DNA of 64,000 nt from Thermococcus stetteri. GTDB taxonomy: Archaea > Methanobacteriota_B > Thermococci > Thermococcales > Thermococcaceae. A program made the position numbers and the translations under genes. The DNA lies in the NCBI RefSeq assembly GCF_017873335.1, contig NZ_JAGGKB010000001.1:186001-250000 (forward strand), in the 5' to 3' direction. This document shows positions 19,880 through 29,542 of this stretch, one piece after another; position 1 is the first letter of the stretch; every line of letters begins with the position of its first letter. A model generated the notes under the pieces. The model ran no database searches. It saw only the letters and a program-made list of their open reading frames with translations, and had not been told where the DNA came from.

Positions 19880-22078
19880 TCACTGCTGCGGACAGACGTC
19901 CTTCTCTGTCGGCGGGTTCGGGTCGAGGCCCTTCCTCTGGCGTATCTGCCTGATGATCTGCTGGGCAAGCTCGTTCGGGACGCGCTTGAAGCCGGCGTGT
20001 TCCGTTGTCCAGAGGGCCTTACCGCTGGTGGCTCCACGGATCGCTCCAGCGAATCCGAACATCTCGGCAACCGGGGCCTCGCCGATGATGATCATGACCT
20101 CTCCTTCCTGCCTCATGTCGATGAGCTGGCCGCGCCTCTGGTTGAGCTCCCTGCTCACGGCACCCATGTACTCGTAGGGTATATTGATGATAACCTTCTG
20201 GTAGGGCTCGTAGAGGACGGGGTTGGCCTTCATCATAGCGCAGTGGATGGCAGTCCTGATGGCCGGGTAGATCTGGGCTGGACCGCGGTGGACGTTGTCC
20301 TCGTGAATCTTAGCATCGTGGAGCCTGACGATGACCTTCATGACGGGCTCCTTGGCAAGCGGTCCCTCGTCCATGGCCTGGTGGAAACCGTCGACGAGGA
20401 GGTCCATGACCTCGTTAAGGTACTGGATACCCTTGGTGTTGTCGAAGAACATGTTGCCGTTGTAGACGTCGACGATGCCCTTCGCAATCTCGTAGTCCAT
20501 TCCAAGCTCGGCGAGCTTCTTGGCGACGGCCTTCGGGTCCTTGGGTCTGCCCTCAGGAATCTCGCCTTCCCTGATGGCCTGGTAAATTTCATCCGGCATC
20601 GGCTCGACGGTGATGTAGAACCTGTTGTGCTTGTTCGGGGACTTTCCTTCGACGATCGGACTCTGCTTGGTGACGCTCTCGCGGTAGACGACGATCGGCG
20701 GTGAGACATCAACGTCAAGCTTCCACTCGGTCTTGAGCCTGTAGAGCTTGACCTCAAGGTGGAGCTCACCCATGCCGCTGAGGAGGTGCTGGCCGGTCTC
20801 TTCATCGATCTTGACGTGGAGCGTCGGGTCCTCCTTGGCGAGCTGTCTCAGAGCTTCAACGAGCTTCGGAAGGTCCTTGACGTTCTTGGCTTCGATGGCA
20901 ACGGTAACGACGGGCTCGCTGGCGTAGTGAAGCGCCTCAAAGGGCTCAATCTGCTGGACAGAGACGGTCTCACCGGCCATCGCATCGCGGAGACCCGTGA
21001 CGGCCACGATGTTTCCAGCGGGGACGGCCTCCATGTTGATCCTCTCGGGACCCATGTAGATACCGACCTGCTGGATCCTGGCCTTCCTCTTGCTGTTGAT
21101 GAGGTAGACCTCCTGTCCGGTCTTGACGGTACCGCTCCAGACACGGCCGGTGGCGACCTCACCGGCGTGCTTGTCGAGGATGATCTTGGTAACGACCATG
21201 GTCATCGGTCCCTTTGGATCACAGTTCATCATTGCCTGACCGACCTCGCTGTTTATGTCGCCCCTCCAGAGGTGCGGGATCCTGTACTTCTGGGCCTCAA
21301 GCGGGTTCGGGAGGTGCCTGACGACCATATCGAGGACGACGACGTGGAGCGGGGCCTTCTTCCTGAGGGTCTTCAGGTCGCCGGCGTTCGTGAGGTCGAT
21401 GATGTCCTTGAAGGAAACGCCGGTCTTCTTCATGTAGGGGACGCTGAGGGCCCAGTTGTAGTAAGCGCTACCGAAGGCGACGCTACCGTCTTCCACCTTG
21501 ACGAGCCACTTGTCCCTGAACTCGGGGGGAGCGTACCTTCTGATGAGCCTGTTCACGTCAGTGATAACCTTGACAAAGCGCTCCTGCATCTGCTGGGGGG
21601 TGAGCTTGAGCTCCTTGATAAGCCTGTCGACCTTGTTGATGAAGAGAACCGGCTTGACGTACTCCCTGAGGGCCTGCCTGAGGACGGTCTCGGTCTGCGG
21701 CATGACTCCCTCAACGGCGTCAACGACGATGATCGCACCGTCAATTGCACGCATGGCCCTCGTAACGTCACCGCCGAAGTCGACGTGACCCGGGGTGTCG
21801 ATGAGGTTGATGAGGTAGTCGTTGCCCTCGTAGTTGTGGACCATCGAAACGTTGGCCGCGTTGATGGTAATTCCTCTCGCCTGCTCCTGCTCGTCGAAGT
21901 CGAGGACGAGCTGCTTTCCGGCAAGCTCCTCGCTGATCATTCCGGCACCGGCGAGCAGGTTGTCGCTGAGAGTTGTTTTACCGTGGTCAATGTGAGCGGC
22001 AATACCCATGTTCCTGATTCTCTCAGGCTGGGTCATCAACTCCTTAATCTTCGCAATCATCTCTTCCCTTCTTCCCAT
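19880..22078 (-). CDS. fusA: Translation elongation factor EF-2
   Basis: 732 residues, the GTPase that drives translocation. G1 AHIDHGKTT, effector region [13 protein letters not shown]3 [16 protein letters not shown], domain IV with the diphthamide loop ([17 protein letters not shown]; a His near residue 600 is the modification site), and a C-terminal YLDGLR-like end. The stop is 245 bases before the tuf start on the same strand. Its own promoter is seen as GCTTTATAACC near 22135, with GGTGGTG before the ATG. Confidence 0.97.
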   Translation of the reverse strand: MGRREEMIAKIKELMTQPERIRNMGIAAHIDHGKTTLSDNLLAGAGMISEELAGKQLVLDFDEQEQARGITINAANVSMVHNYEGNDYLINLIDTPGHVDFGGDVTRAMRAIDGAIIVVDAVEGVMPQTETVLRQALREYVKPVLFINKVDRLIKELKLTPQQMQERFVKVITDVNRLIRRYAPPEFRDKWLVKVEDGSVAFGSAYYNWALSVPYMKKTGVSFKDIIDLTNAGDLKTLRKKAPLHVVVLDMVVRHLPNPLEAQKYRIPHLWRGDINSEVGQAMMNCDPKGPMTMVVTKIILDKHAGEVATGRVWSGTVKTGQEVYLINSKRKARIQQVGIYMGPERINMEAVPAGNIVAVTGLRDAMAGETVSVQQIEPFEALHYASEPVVTVAIEAKNVKDLPKLVEALRQLAKEDPTLHVKIDEETGQHLLSGMGELHLEVKLYRLKTEWKLDVDVSPPIVVYRESVTKQSPIVEGKSPNKHNRFYITVEPMPDEIYQAIREGEIPEGRPKDPKAVAKKLAELGMDYEIAKGIVDVYNGNMFFDNTKGIQYLNEVMDLLVDGFHQAMDEGPLAKEPVMKVIVRLHDAKIHEDNVHRGPAQIYPAIRTAIHCAMMKANPVLYEPYQKVIINIPYEYMGAVSRELNQRRGQLIDMRQEGEVMIIIGEAPVAEMFGFAGAIRGATSGKALWTTEHAGFKRVPNELAQQIIRQIRQRKGLDPNPPTEKDVCPQQ

Positions 22079-22230
22079 AATACACCACCTACTCTCTTGA
22101 ATGAGCTTGTCGGCTTAACTTAAAAGGTGCGGTTATAAAGCTTTTCCCAGTCGAGAATTTAGATTGGTGTGGCGATTTTGAAGTACTTAAGGGTTTTGGA
22201 TTGACCACTGAGATGGTCAAGGGATTATTA

Positions 22231-23304
22231 TTAGAAAAATCTGCCTATGAAGTGTTTAACTTCGTCCCGTGCTTCTTCTCTTGCATAGATGCACCATCTC
22301 CAGTACACGTCCTTCATCTCCACGAGGGATCTCACCAAGGGCGAAACCTCGCTGAGCCTCTTCGTCTCGCCCCCTATTCTCACGAAGGCGTTCCGTTCTT
22401 CGTACTTCGGCTTTGGCGGATAGTCAAGGAGTGCAGAATGTCCAAACTCATCTTGTAGCGCTTCTTCTAACTCTGAAACTGCCTTCTCATCAAGCTCCTT
22501 ATTCGAGCAGTAAGCCCTCTTGTAGAGCCTTCTGTCGTCTATGGCTCTTATGAGCTCCCTGACCTCTCTTTTTTCACTGCTCCTGAGTCTCGAAACCAAG
22601 TCTATCTCGTCCATGAGACGTATCTCTTCAAGAGGTGTTTCCTCAAGCTCAACGGCCTTTCTCAACATGGCCTCCGCTATTTTCGCCGTATGGTGGAAGT
22701 AAACGGTCGGGTACATCATGGCCCTCGAGAGCAGAAGGTTCTGCGCCGCCATAATCCCTTTTTCCTCTACCACGAGCATTTTTCCATCAAAATTCAAGTT
22801 CCTCACAAGCCGTTCGAGGTCAACGACGCCGTAGGCCGCTCCGGTGTAGTAAGCGTCCCTAACGAGGTAATCCATTCTGTCCGCGTCTATGTCGCCGCTG
22901 ACGATTGGATGCTTTAGGAGCTTCTTAAACTCCTGGGTCGAATAGTTCTCCCGGATTACGTCTCCAACGCTCCCATTTTCTATAACCCAGAGTGTGTTTT
23001 CCTCATGCCTTGGGTAGAGGCCTTCTAGCGTGTGTGAGAACGGGTAGTGTCCAATATCGTGGAGGAGCGCGGCGTACAAAGCCCCCTCCTCTATTTCAGG
23101 GTTGTGGGTGCGAATTTTCTTCGCGAGGTGGAACGTTCCAAGGGAGTGTTCGAAGCGGGTGTGCCTCGCTGATGGATAGGCCAAAAAAGCAAAGCCGAGT
23201 TGAGTTATTCTTCTCAGCCTCTGGAACTCAGGAGTGTCAACCAGCCTTCTGGTGAACTCATCGAGCTCGATGTAGCCGTGGATCGGATCGTGAACGAGCT
23301 TCAT
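22231..23304 (-). CDS. HD-domain phosphohydrolase
   Basis: About 357 residues. The HD metal site is plain: ARHTRFEHSLGTFHLAKK (His), then LLHDIGHYPFSHTLEG (His-Asp), and a third Asp in SGDIDADRMDYLVRDAYYTG. This matches the dNTPase-like HD family (YedL/SAMHD1-type architecture), which hydrolyses nucleotides, though the actual substrate is unknown. The ATG at 23304 follows GGAGGTCATAGG; an in-frame start 42 bases upstream has no site. It follows the M20 peptidase gene by 38 bases and likely shares its transcript. Confidence 0.88.
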   Translation of the reverse strand: MKLVHDPIHGYIELDEFTRRLVDTPEFQRLRRITQLGFAFLAYPSARHTRFEHSLGTFHLAKKIRTHNPEIEEGALYAALLHDIGHYPFSHTLEGLYPRHEENTLWVIENGSVGDVIRENYSTQEFKKLLKHPIVSGDIDADRMDYLVRDAYYTGAAYGVVDLERLVRNLNFDGKMLVVEEKGIMAAQNLLLSRAMMYPTVYFHHTAKIAEAMLRKAVELEETPLEEIRLMDEIDLVSRLRSSEKREVRELIRAIDDRRLYKRAYCSNKELDEKAVSELEEALQDEFGHSALLDYPPKPKYEERNAFVRIGGETKRLSEVSPLVRSLVEMKDVYWRWCIYAREEARDEVKHFIGRFF

Positions 23305-23342
23305 CCTATGACCTCCTGTAAAACCTGTAAAATAAGAGAAGG

Positions 23343-24422
23343 TCATCCCAGCTCTCTCTCAACCTTCTCTATCCCTTCAGCGTAGACGTCGTTGAGCACC
23401 TTCAGGAACTCGCTCGCGGTAACAACGTCCCTCACGTCTATCCTCTCGTGCTTTGTGTGGGAGATGTCGAGGTTGCCGGGGCCGAAGACTATGGTTCTTG
23501 TCCCGTTGTACATGAAGTTGATGGCATCGGTCCAGCTCCTCATGCCTCCGAACTCATCGAGGCCGACCCTGTCCATCGCTGCTTTGGCCAGCTGGACTAT
23601 CTCCTCATCTGGATCGAGCTCGTAGCCGTCCCATATCTCTGTGTACTCGTACTTCAGCGTGTACTCGTCGAGGATCGGATCCATGAGGTCGAGGACGTCT
23701 TCAACTTCCTGATCAGGCAAGAGCCTCGCCTCAAGGCGGCCCTTGCAGAGGGCGGGGATTAGGTAGACTGGGTTCTCACAGAGGAGCTCCTGAATGCCTA
23801 TGTGCGGGTCGAAGTACTTCCCCCTCTGCTTGAATGGTTCAAGCTCTTTCAGCTCGTTGAGCATCTTGTAGGTTTCCTCTATCGCGTTGACGCCGCTCTC
23901 TGGACAGGCGCCGTGGGCTTCCTTGCCGTCAACCTCGAAGTAGGCCTCTATGTTTCCAGCGTGGGCTATGTGGACTTCAAGGTCGGTAGGCTCAAGGACG
24001 ACCGCCATCTTCGGCCTATAGCGTTCCATGAAGAGAGCACTTCCGCGTCCGCCGAGCTCCTCGTCGCTGACGAAAACGACTCCTACGTTCAGATCCTTAC
24101 CTTCTCTCTTCAGGCTCTCCATCATGAGGAGTATCGCGGCCGCTCCGCCCTTGATGTCGCTCGCGCCGGTTCCGTAGATGATGTTACCTCTGACGAAGGG
24201 CTCCGCCCTTATCGGGATAGTGTCAACGTGAACCTCGTAGAATAGGTCTGCATCTGGGTTGACAACGAGGTCGATTATCTCGCCGTCGCTCTCGATGTGG
24301 ACGTCGTAGTCGAGCTTGTGAAGGAACTCCATGATGTGAAGCATTATCCTGTCTTCCTGGCCAGATGGTGACGGTATCTTCAGGAGCTGAAGGAGTATCT
24401 CCTTCGCGCGTTCGGTCTTCAT
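23343..24422 (-). CDS. M20 family metallopeptidase (ArgE/DapE/LysK-like)
   Basis: 359 residues. Two-zinc M20 ligands: EVHVDT (His, Asp), GASDIKGG (bridging Asp), SDEELGGRG (catalytic Glu pair), LEPTDLE (Glu) and SHTKHERID (His). The dimerisation domain is inserted in the middle. The family hydrolyses acylated amino acids; a role as [LysW]-lysine/ornithine hydrolase is possible, but no lysW neighbour is present. ATG at 24422 after GGTGAGCC; an in-frame GTG at 24431 overlaps that site. Confidence 0.85.
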   Translation of the reverse strand: MKTERAKEILLQLLKIPSPSGQEDRIMLHIMEFLHKLDYDVHIESDGEIIDLVVNPDADLFYEVHVDTIPIRAEPFVRGNIIYGTGASDIKGGAAAILLMMESLKREGKDLNVGVVFVSDEELGGRGSALFMERYRPKMAVVLEPTDLEVHIAHAGNIEAYFEVDGKEAHGACPESGVNAIEETYKMLNELKELEPFKQRGKYFDPHIGIQELLCENPVYLIPALCKGRLEARLLPDQEVEDVLDLMDPILDEYTLKYEYTEIWDGYELDPDEEIVQLAKAAMDRVGLDEFGGMRSWTDAINFMYNGTRTIVFGPGNLDISHTKHERIDVRDVVTASEFLKVLNDVYAEGIEKVERELG

Positions 24423-24469
24423 TTGGCTCACCTAACCAGTGTTGCCTAAGGCCCTTATAAAGGTCTCCC

Positions 24470-24494
24470 GGGTTTGAGGATTTTCATCAAACCC
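24470..24494. repeat. Inverted repeat between divergent genes
   Basis: GGGTTTGA and TCAAACCC, 8-bp perfect arms with a 9-base loop, lie between the divergent M20 peptidase and transglutaminase-like genes. A TATA-like CCTTATAAAGG, itself palindromic, lies close by at about 24453-24463. Possible operator or terminator-like hairpin. Confidence 0.4.
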
Positions 24495-24541
24495 ACCTCG
24501 TAAGTACATCGGAAGCGTCCTCTAATATGAGGGGGGTAAGC

Positions 24542-26209
24542 ATGACACTTAACCTGAAGGTGGTGCTCTCTGCAGTCCTCGCCGGTCTGCTGGTCTTCTC
24601 GCTGGCAGGCTACGTGGGGGCCTTTGGAAAAGGCGGTTCCGGAAAGCTGGAGTACAAGGTCTACAGCAAGGACCAGATAATGAGCGGCACCTACAAGGTC
24701 TACGGAAACCCAAAGCTCGGCTTCTGGGTGGCGAAGGTCGTTCTAAGGAACACGGGAAAAGGCGACATCACCGACATCAGGATAACCTATTCGATAGACC
24801 GCTATGCGCCTCAGAGCGAGAAGAGCTATCCCGTCCTCGTGCCGAACGGGACGATCGTTGACCTCTACTACCCAATCCTCTCGAGCGAGGTGACCAAGCT
24901 CACGGCCTCAACACCGGTCAACCTCCACATAACCATTCGCTACAAGGTCAACGGCGAGGAGAGGGAGGAGACCATCACAAAGAGCCTCAGCATTCTTGGA
25001 GTGAACGACTTCGTCTTCTCGTCCCTCTCACCCGAGGAGAGCACTGGGAGCTTCTACGACACCTTTGACAACGCCCCGCTTCTCGCGGCATGGGTGACTC
25101 CAAGCGACCCGGTCGTAAGGGAGTTTGCGGACATGGGAAACAAGCTCGCCGGCGGCGCTGGAGCGAGTCTGAGCGATGAGGAGGCCGTGAAGAGCCTCAG
25201 CGGAATGTGGGAGCTTGCCCTCAGAAACGGGTTCTCGTACAAAACCGAGGGCTCCGGCTACTGGACTGGAAAGTTCTCGGAGCACATAATGTTTCCAAGG
25301 GACGTCATAAGGGACAAAAGCGGCACCTGCATCGACCTAGCGCTCTGGTTTGCGTCCCTTGCGATGAGCCAGGGACTCAGGGCCTATATCGTCCTCATGC
25401 CCGGCCACGCCTTTCCGCTCGTTCAATTACCAGGTGGTTCGATAATCCCGGTTGAGGCAACGACCATAAACTACGGCGTTTCGTTCCAGGAAGCCGTTCA
25501 GTACGGCGTTCAGTCGTGGCAGAAAGCCATGAGCGGGCCGCACTTCATACTCGATATAGCCGAGCTCCACAGTCAGGGCATAGTCCCGCCGGAGCTCCCA
25601 GAGCTTCCGGCTGACATACTGAGTAAATGGGGCATAACCCTCGGCGGAGGAAACTACGGAGGGACTGGCGGCAACACGGGCGGAAACTATGGAGGAGGAA
25701 CCGGAGGAAACACCGGCGGCAACGGCGGCACCAATGGTGGAAACAACGGTGGGAACAACAATAACAACGGCGGGAATACAGGAGGAGGCTGGGCAGCCTA
25801 CAGCGGCCCCTACTTCTCGTTCAGCTATCCAGCTGACTGGGACGCTCCCGAGGACTACGGCGGCTACGTCTACATGATGAGCCCGGACGGCGAGTTCGAG
25901 TTCATGGTAATCTATGAGCAGGGTGCGAGTGTCCAGGACATGGTTCAGGCCTTTGAGAACAGCCTGACGGATGCCGGTGTAACAATAAACGCGAGGCAGG
26001 AGACGCAGTCGAGCATAGCGGGCGTTACCGCCTACACGGTGATATACTCGCTTTCCTCTGACTACGGGGACTACGCTGCCCTGGCAAGGTACTTCACGGC
26101 CGGCGGAATTGGCTTCGCTGTCATCTACGACATAGACAAGAGCAGTGCAAACTACGATTATTACAACCAGCTTGGAGAATACATCGTGAGCACCTTCCAG
26201 CTGGGGTGA
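24542..26209 (+). CDS. Secreted transglutaminase-like protein with Gly/Asn-rich linker
   Basis: About 555 residues. Signal peptide (hydrophobic VVLSAVLAGLLVFSLAGYVGA). Residues about 35-150 are a beta-sandwich. The transglutaminase core follows: catalytic Cys at about 263 (SGTCIDLALWFASLA) and His at about 289 (MPGHAFPLVQL). Then comes a low-complexity linker of Gly and Asn (about residues 367-417; bases 25640-25795) and a final alpha-beta domain with PYFSFSYPADW. It probably acts on or sits in the cell surface. ATG at 24542 follows GGGGGTAAGC. The downstream gene is 5 bases away. Confidence 0.78.
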   Translation: MTLNLKVVLSAVLAGLLVFSLAGYVGAFGKGGSGKLEYKVYSKDQIMSGTYKVYGNPKLGFWVAKVVLRNTGKGDITDIRITYSIDRYAPQSEKSYPVLVPNGTIVDLYYPILSSEVTKLTASTPVNLHITIRYKVNGEEREETITKSLSILGVNDFVFSSLSPEESTGSFYDTFDNAPLLAAWVTPSDPVVREFADMGNKLAGGAGASLSDEEAVKSLSGMWELALRNGFSYKTEGSGYWTGKFSEHIMFPRDVIRDKSGTCIDLALWFASLAMSQGLRAYIVLMPGHAFPLVQLPGGSIIPVEATTINYGVSFQEAVQYGVQSWQKAMSGPHFILDIAELHSQGIVPPELPELPADILSKWGITLGGGNYGGTGGNTGGNYGGGTGGNTGGNGGTNGGNNGGNNNNNGGNTGGGWAAYSGPYFSFSYPADWDAPEDYGGYVYMMSPDGEFEFMVIYEQGASVQDMVQAFENSLTDAGVTINARQETQSSIAGVTAYTVIYSLSSDYGDYAALARYFTAGGIGFAVIYDIDKSSANYDYYNQLGEYIVSTFQLG

Positions 26210-26214
26210 GGAAG

Positions 26215-26829
26215 ATGAGGAAGGTAGCCTTTGCCATTTTGTTCTTCCTTTTGGCCCTACCATTCGTGGCGGGTGAGATAAAGATCGAGGAGTACAAGAT
26301 AGACGGCATGATGAAGGTGAGCATTGACGATTCAGGAAACGCCCACGTGACTGAAACCTGGAAGTTCACACCGAACCTCTACCTTCAGATGAAGCAGGCA
26401 TATCCAACGACCTACATGCTGAAGAGGGAGTTCGAGAATAAGAGGGCCGACGTGGAGTACAAGGATATGAAGATAGAGTGGGACGACTCCAACAACCAGA
26501 TCAAGGCTACCTACACGGTCTTAGGGGCTGCCGTGAACAAAGGCTCGCACTGGGAGTACAAGCCCGAGGAAGGCGATCTAACTCTCTCCAGCACAAACGG
26601 GAACGTAGTGGTCTTAACTGCAGTTCAGCCCATCTTCGGCGGCGAGGGAAGATTAGTTGAGACGATAACGGTGGAGCTCCCGAAGGACTCTAAGAACGTC
26701 CGCTTCGAGGACGGCGTCATCAAGTACGAGCTTTCCGAGAAGTCGAGCGGCGGGAAGACAGTCTACCTCATTCTGGCGGCAGTATCGCTGGTAGGCCTCG
26801 TTGCCGTCAACCTGCCGCTGAGGAGGTAG
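26215..26829 (+). CDS. Membrane-anchored surface protein, unknown function
   Basis: 204 residues. N-terminal signal peptide (KVAFAILFFLLALPFVAG), a beta-rich outer domain of about 155 residues with repeated conserved aromatic residues, and one C-terminal membrane anchor (TVYLILAAVSLVGLVAVNL) ending in Arg-Arg. It resembles the predicted DUF2207-like or DUF4897-like surface proteins only weakly. It starts 5 bases after the transglutaminase-like gene and is likely its partner. The GGTGAGGAAG before the ATG supports the start. Confidence 0.7.
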   Translation: MRKVAFAILFFLLALPFVAGEIKIEEYKIDGMMKVSIDDSGNAHVTETWKFTPNLYLQMKQAYPTTYMLKREFENKRADVEYKDMKIEWDDSNNQIKATYTVLGAAVNKGSHWEYKPEEGDLTLSSTNGNVVVLTAVQPIFGGEGRLVETITVELPKDSKNVRFEDGVIKYELSEKSSGGKTVYLILAAVSLVGLVAVNLPLRR

Positions 26830-26872
26830 CGTGGACTTCAATCTCTTTATTTTTCAGATCGGAGGGAGGGGG

Positions 26873-27037
26873 ATGCTGGAGAAAATAAACAATGAACTCG
26901 TTGAGTTCATAGCGGAGAGAACAGGGATCAGCAGAGAAACCGTAATCCAGGTTCTAAAAGCAGAGGAAGCCTTTTTTGAGCTTGAAGTTAAGAGGGCGTT
27001 GAAGAAAAAGGGATCCAAGAGGAGTAGTGCCCTATAA
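26873..27037 (+). CDS. Small conserved-looking helical protein
   Basis: 54 residues, two amphipathic helices (LEKINNELVEFIAERTG, then SRETVIQVLKAEEAFFELEVKRALKK) and a basic tail. GGAGGGAGGGGG lies directly before the ATG. It resembles a short helix-turn-helix-like or DUF2240-like Thermococcales orphan; no function is known. It follows the surface protein on the same strand by 43 bases. Confidence 0.6.
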   Translation: MLEKINNELVEFIAERTGISRETVIQVLKAEEAFFELEVKRALKKKGSKRSSAL

Positions 27038-27154
27038 AAAACGTTTGCCCCGGCCACCATTATCTTTGGTATTTTTAGAACCCTTTTTTGTTCGTTTTCA
27101 AAATATGGAAACGTTAAAATATTCGGAGCGCTAAATCTCTTCAGGAGAGGTAGT

Positions 27155-29449
27155 ATGAAACTTAAAGACCTCCTCAGGCTGCTCTCGAGTGAGGCAAACC
27201 TCCAGATACTCTCCCTTCTCAGCACCAAGGCGATGAACCCAAGAGAGCTGGCTAGACTCCTAAACCGCGATGAGAGTGACGTTTCCAGAAGGCTAAAAGT
27301 TCTTGAGAAGGCGGGTCTCGTGGAGGGGAAGTGGACGCGGGTTGATGGCAAAAACGTCAGGGTCTACTCCCTCAAGGTTGAGGAGCTGAAAATTCGCTTC
27401 AACCCAGGGGAGATCCGTCTTGAGGGCAGAGTGGAGGAGTACTCAATCCCAGTGGGGTTTGAAGATCAAAGACCAGGTGTCAGCGTATTCGTGGGCAGAG
27501 AAAAGGAAATTGAGGAACTAAGAAGGAGAAAAGAACCGGTACTGGTCGTATACGGTATAGCCGGCATCGGAAAGACAGCCCTCGTGGCAAAGGCGTTTCC
27601 CCGGGCTCTTTGGTATCACGTGTCTGGGGAAGAGGAGGTGGAGTACTTCTTCTGGAGGGCCGGCATGCTCCTCCAGTCCATTGGATATGGGGAGCTTTTG
27701 GAGTACCTCCGCTCAGGAGGCCGGGAGGAAAAGACACTCCTAGACCTTCTGAAGAAGGGGATTGAGAAAACAGGCCCCACGATAGTAATTGACGACCTCC
27801 ACCGCTGCAATGATGAGAACCTCTTTAGAGTCCTGCGGCTCCTCGGCAGGGAGTTAAAGCGTGGAAGGATTGTCATTACTTCAAGAGTAAAGCCGCCGGT
27901 GGGGGTCGAGGGCGTCTTCTACCTCAAGCTCAGCGGGCTCAGACCCGAGGAAGCATACAACCTCGCCCTCCTAAAAAGAGGTTCCATCTCTCCTGAGGAG
28001 TTTGCCGAGCTCTACAGGATAACAAGGGGGCACCCCCTCGCCCTGAACCTGATCTTTGAGAGCGCCCCCAGGGGGAAGTCATGGAGCAGGGAGAACTTCT
28101 TTGAGTTCCTCTTTGAGGAGGTTTACAGCTCCCTCACAGAATCAGAGAAAACCCTCCTGGGGATTATGGCACTCTTCAGCAAGCCCCTTGAGTACGAAGC
28201 CCTAAAGTGGATGTACCCAAATAAGGGGCTTTTTCCTGCACTTCATTCGCTCCTCACAAGGGGGCTTATCGAGCGTATTGGTGATGGCTATACCGTCCAC
28301 GAGATTATAAGGAGCTTCGTCCGTGAGGTCTCCAATGTTTCACCGGAGGAGTACTACCACTCCTACGCTGACTATCTTCTTGAAAAGGACTCTCCAGAGG
28401 CGTTTTTGAAGGCCTTTAAGTACACCATAAAGGCCGGAGACCAAACCCGTTTAAGGGAGCTGACGGAGCTAAGGCTTAGAAAGTTCAGGGAAGTGGTTGT
28501 GGAGTTCCCCAAAACATACATGAAGATACTCCAAGAGGCGGGGGATAATCCATACATAGAAGCAGAGAAAGCAGAGATCGAGTTCCAGAGGGGGTTTTTT
28601 GAGAAAGCCGAAGAGATATGGATCCGTGTCATGGACAGGATTGAAGGAATCCAGCGGGCCAACGTCCTTACTTTCCTCGTTGACCTGTACCTTGAGAAGG
28701 AAGAGATCGAGAAGGCAGAGAAGTACCTTAAAGAGAGTAGAGAGCTTGCCAAAGAGCTTGATAATCCTCTTGTCTGGCTCTGGTACCAGATAGAGGAAAC
28801 CAAGTACCTCTATTACTCCGGCCGCGTTGAGGAGGCCCTCGAAAGCGCCTTCAAAGAGCTTGAATTCGCCCGGAGAGCGAAGGCTAACCCCGACACCGAG
28901 GCCCTCGTTTTTCTCCACATAGGGGATATACTCCTCACACTCAACAAGCCAGAGGAAGCCCTTGAGTATTACACGAAGGCTAAAGAAGTCTCGGAAGCTT
29001 ACGGCATCAGCTTCAGGGCCAACATAGCGTATTTTGAGATGGCAAAGGCGTACTACAGATTAAAACGATTCAGAGAAGCCTCAGAGTTCGCGAGAAAGGC
29101 CGTGAACTACTTCATCAGGATAAGGAACTACAGAAGGGCCGTTGACTCAATGGCTTATTTAGCGGTCTCACTTATTGGTCTCGGCGCTCTAGAGGAGGCA
29201 GAGGAGATATCACAGGAGATGGTGAAGATAGGACAGGCAACTGGCTATCCACTCTCCTGGGCAGGCTACATCTTCCTTGGGGCCCTCAAGAACCTAAAGG
29301 GGGAAGACGGGAGAGGCTACTTCAGGCTTGGAAGGGAGCATCTGAGGGAAAAGCCCTGGCTCTATGAGGCCATCCTGAACTCCCTCGGCAGGGTCCTCGA
29401 TATTGAACAGTTCCAAGAAACTTTTAAACCTGAGAACCAAGACGAATAG
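27155..29449 (+). CDS. STAND-type ATPase regulator (winged helix, NB-ARC-like ATPase, TPR)
   Basis: 764 residues. Residues 1-80 form an ArsR-like winged helix (EANLQILSLLSTKAMNPREL, DESDVSRRLKVLEKAGLV). A STAND NTPase follows: VFVGREKEIEEL, Walker A GIAGIGKTAL at about 134, Walker B PTIVIDDLHRC at about 208, ITSR sensor near 248, and GHPLALNL. The last 400 residues are TPR-like helical pairs. The layout is that of MalT-like ATP-driven regulators that bind an inducer and then DNA. Target genes unknown; the upstream surface-protein genes are candidates. Preceded by a promoter with GTTAAAATATTCGG near 27115. Confidence 0.88.
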   Translation: MKLKDLLRLLSSEANLQILSLLSTKAMNPRELARLLNRDESDVSRRLKVLEKAGLVEGKWTRVDGKNVRVYSLKVEELKIRFNPGEIRLEGRVEEYSIPVGFEDQRPGVSVFVGREKEIEELRRRKEPVLVVYGIAGIGKTALVAKAFPRALWYHVSGEEEVEYFFWRAGMLLQSIGYGELLEYLRSGGREEKTLLDLLKKGIEKTGPTIVIDDLHRCNDENLFRVLRLLGRELKRGRIVITSRVKPPVGVEGVFYLKLSGLRPEEAYNLALLKRGSISPEEFAELYRITRGHPLALNLIFESAPRGKSWSRENFFEFLFEEVYSSLTESEKTLLGIMALFSKPLEYEALKWMYPNKGLFPALHSLLTRGLIERIGDGYTVHEIIRSFVREVSNVSPEEYYHSYADYLLEKDSPEAFLKAFKYTIKAGDQTRLRELTELRLRKFREVVVEFPKTYMKILQEAGDNPYIEAEKAEIEFQRGFFEKAEEIWIRVMDRIEGIQRANVLTFLVDLYLEKEEIEKAEKYLKESRELAKELDNPLVWLWYQIEETKYLYYSGRVEEALESAFKELEFARRAKANPDTEALVFLHIGDILLTLNKPEEALEYYTKAKEVSEAYGISFRANIAYFEMAKAYYRLKRFREASEFARKAVNYFIRIRNYRRAVDSMAYLAVSLIGLGALEEAEEISQEMVKIGQATGYPLSWAGYIFLGALKNLKGEDGRGYFRLGREHLREKPWLYEAILNSLGRVLDIEQFQETFKPENQDE

Positions 29450-29524
29450 GGCGATGAAGAGATTCATCCCTCCTGACGGGGACTCGCTCCCCCCGAGATG
29501 AAGACGCGGTCCCCCCTCGAGCCC
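29450..29524 (+). ncRNA. C/D-box-like sRNA candidate
   Basis: Directly after the STAND gene stop: C box core GATGA (29453-29457), guide, D' CTGA (29473-29476), a hairpin GGGGACTCGCTCCCC, C' GATGA, a 12-nt guide, and a variant D box TCGA. GGGC at the 5' end can pair with GCCC after the D box, giving the usual terminal stem. A TATA-like CTTTTAAAC at about 29421 is 28 bp upstream of the predicted start. The D box and long D'-C' spacer are atypical, so it may instead be part of the metallo-beta-lactamase mRNA leader. Confidence 0.5.
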
Positions 29525-29542
29525 CTTTCTGGAGGTGGAACA

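Noticed and set aside
20759-22123. A 454-codon open frame opposite EF-2
   Set aside because: It mirrors the strong codon bias of EF-2, is full of Asp, Val and Leu from reverse-complement codons, has no ribosome site and matches no family.
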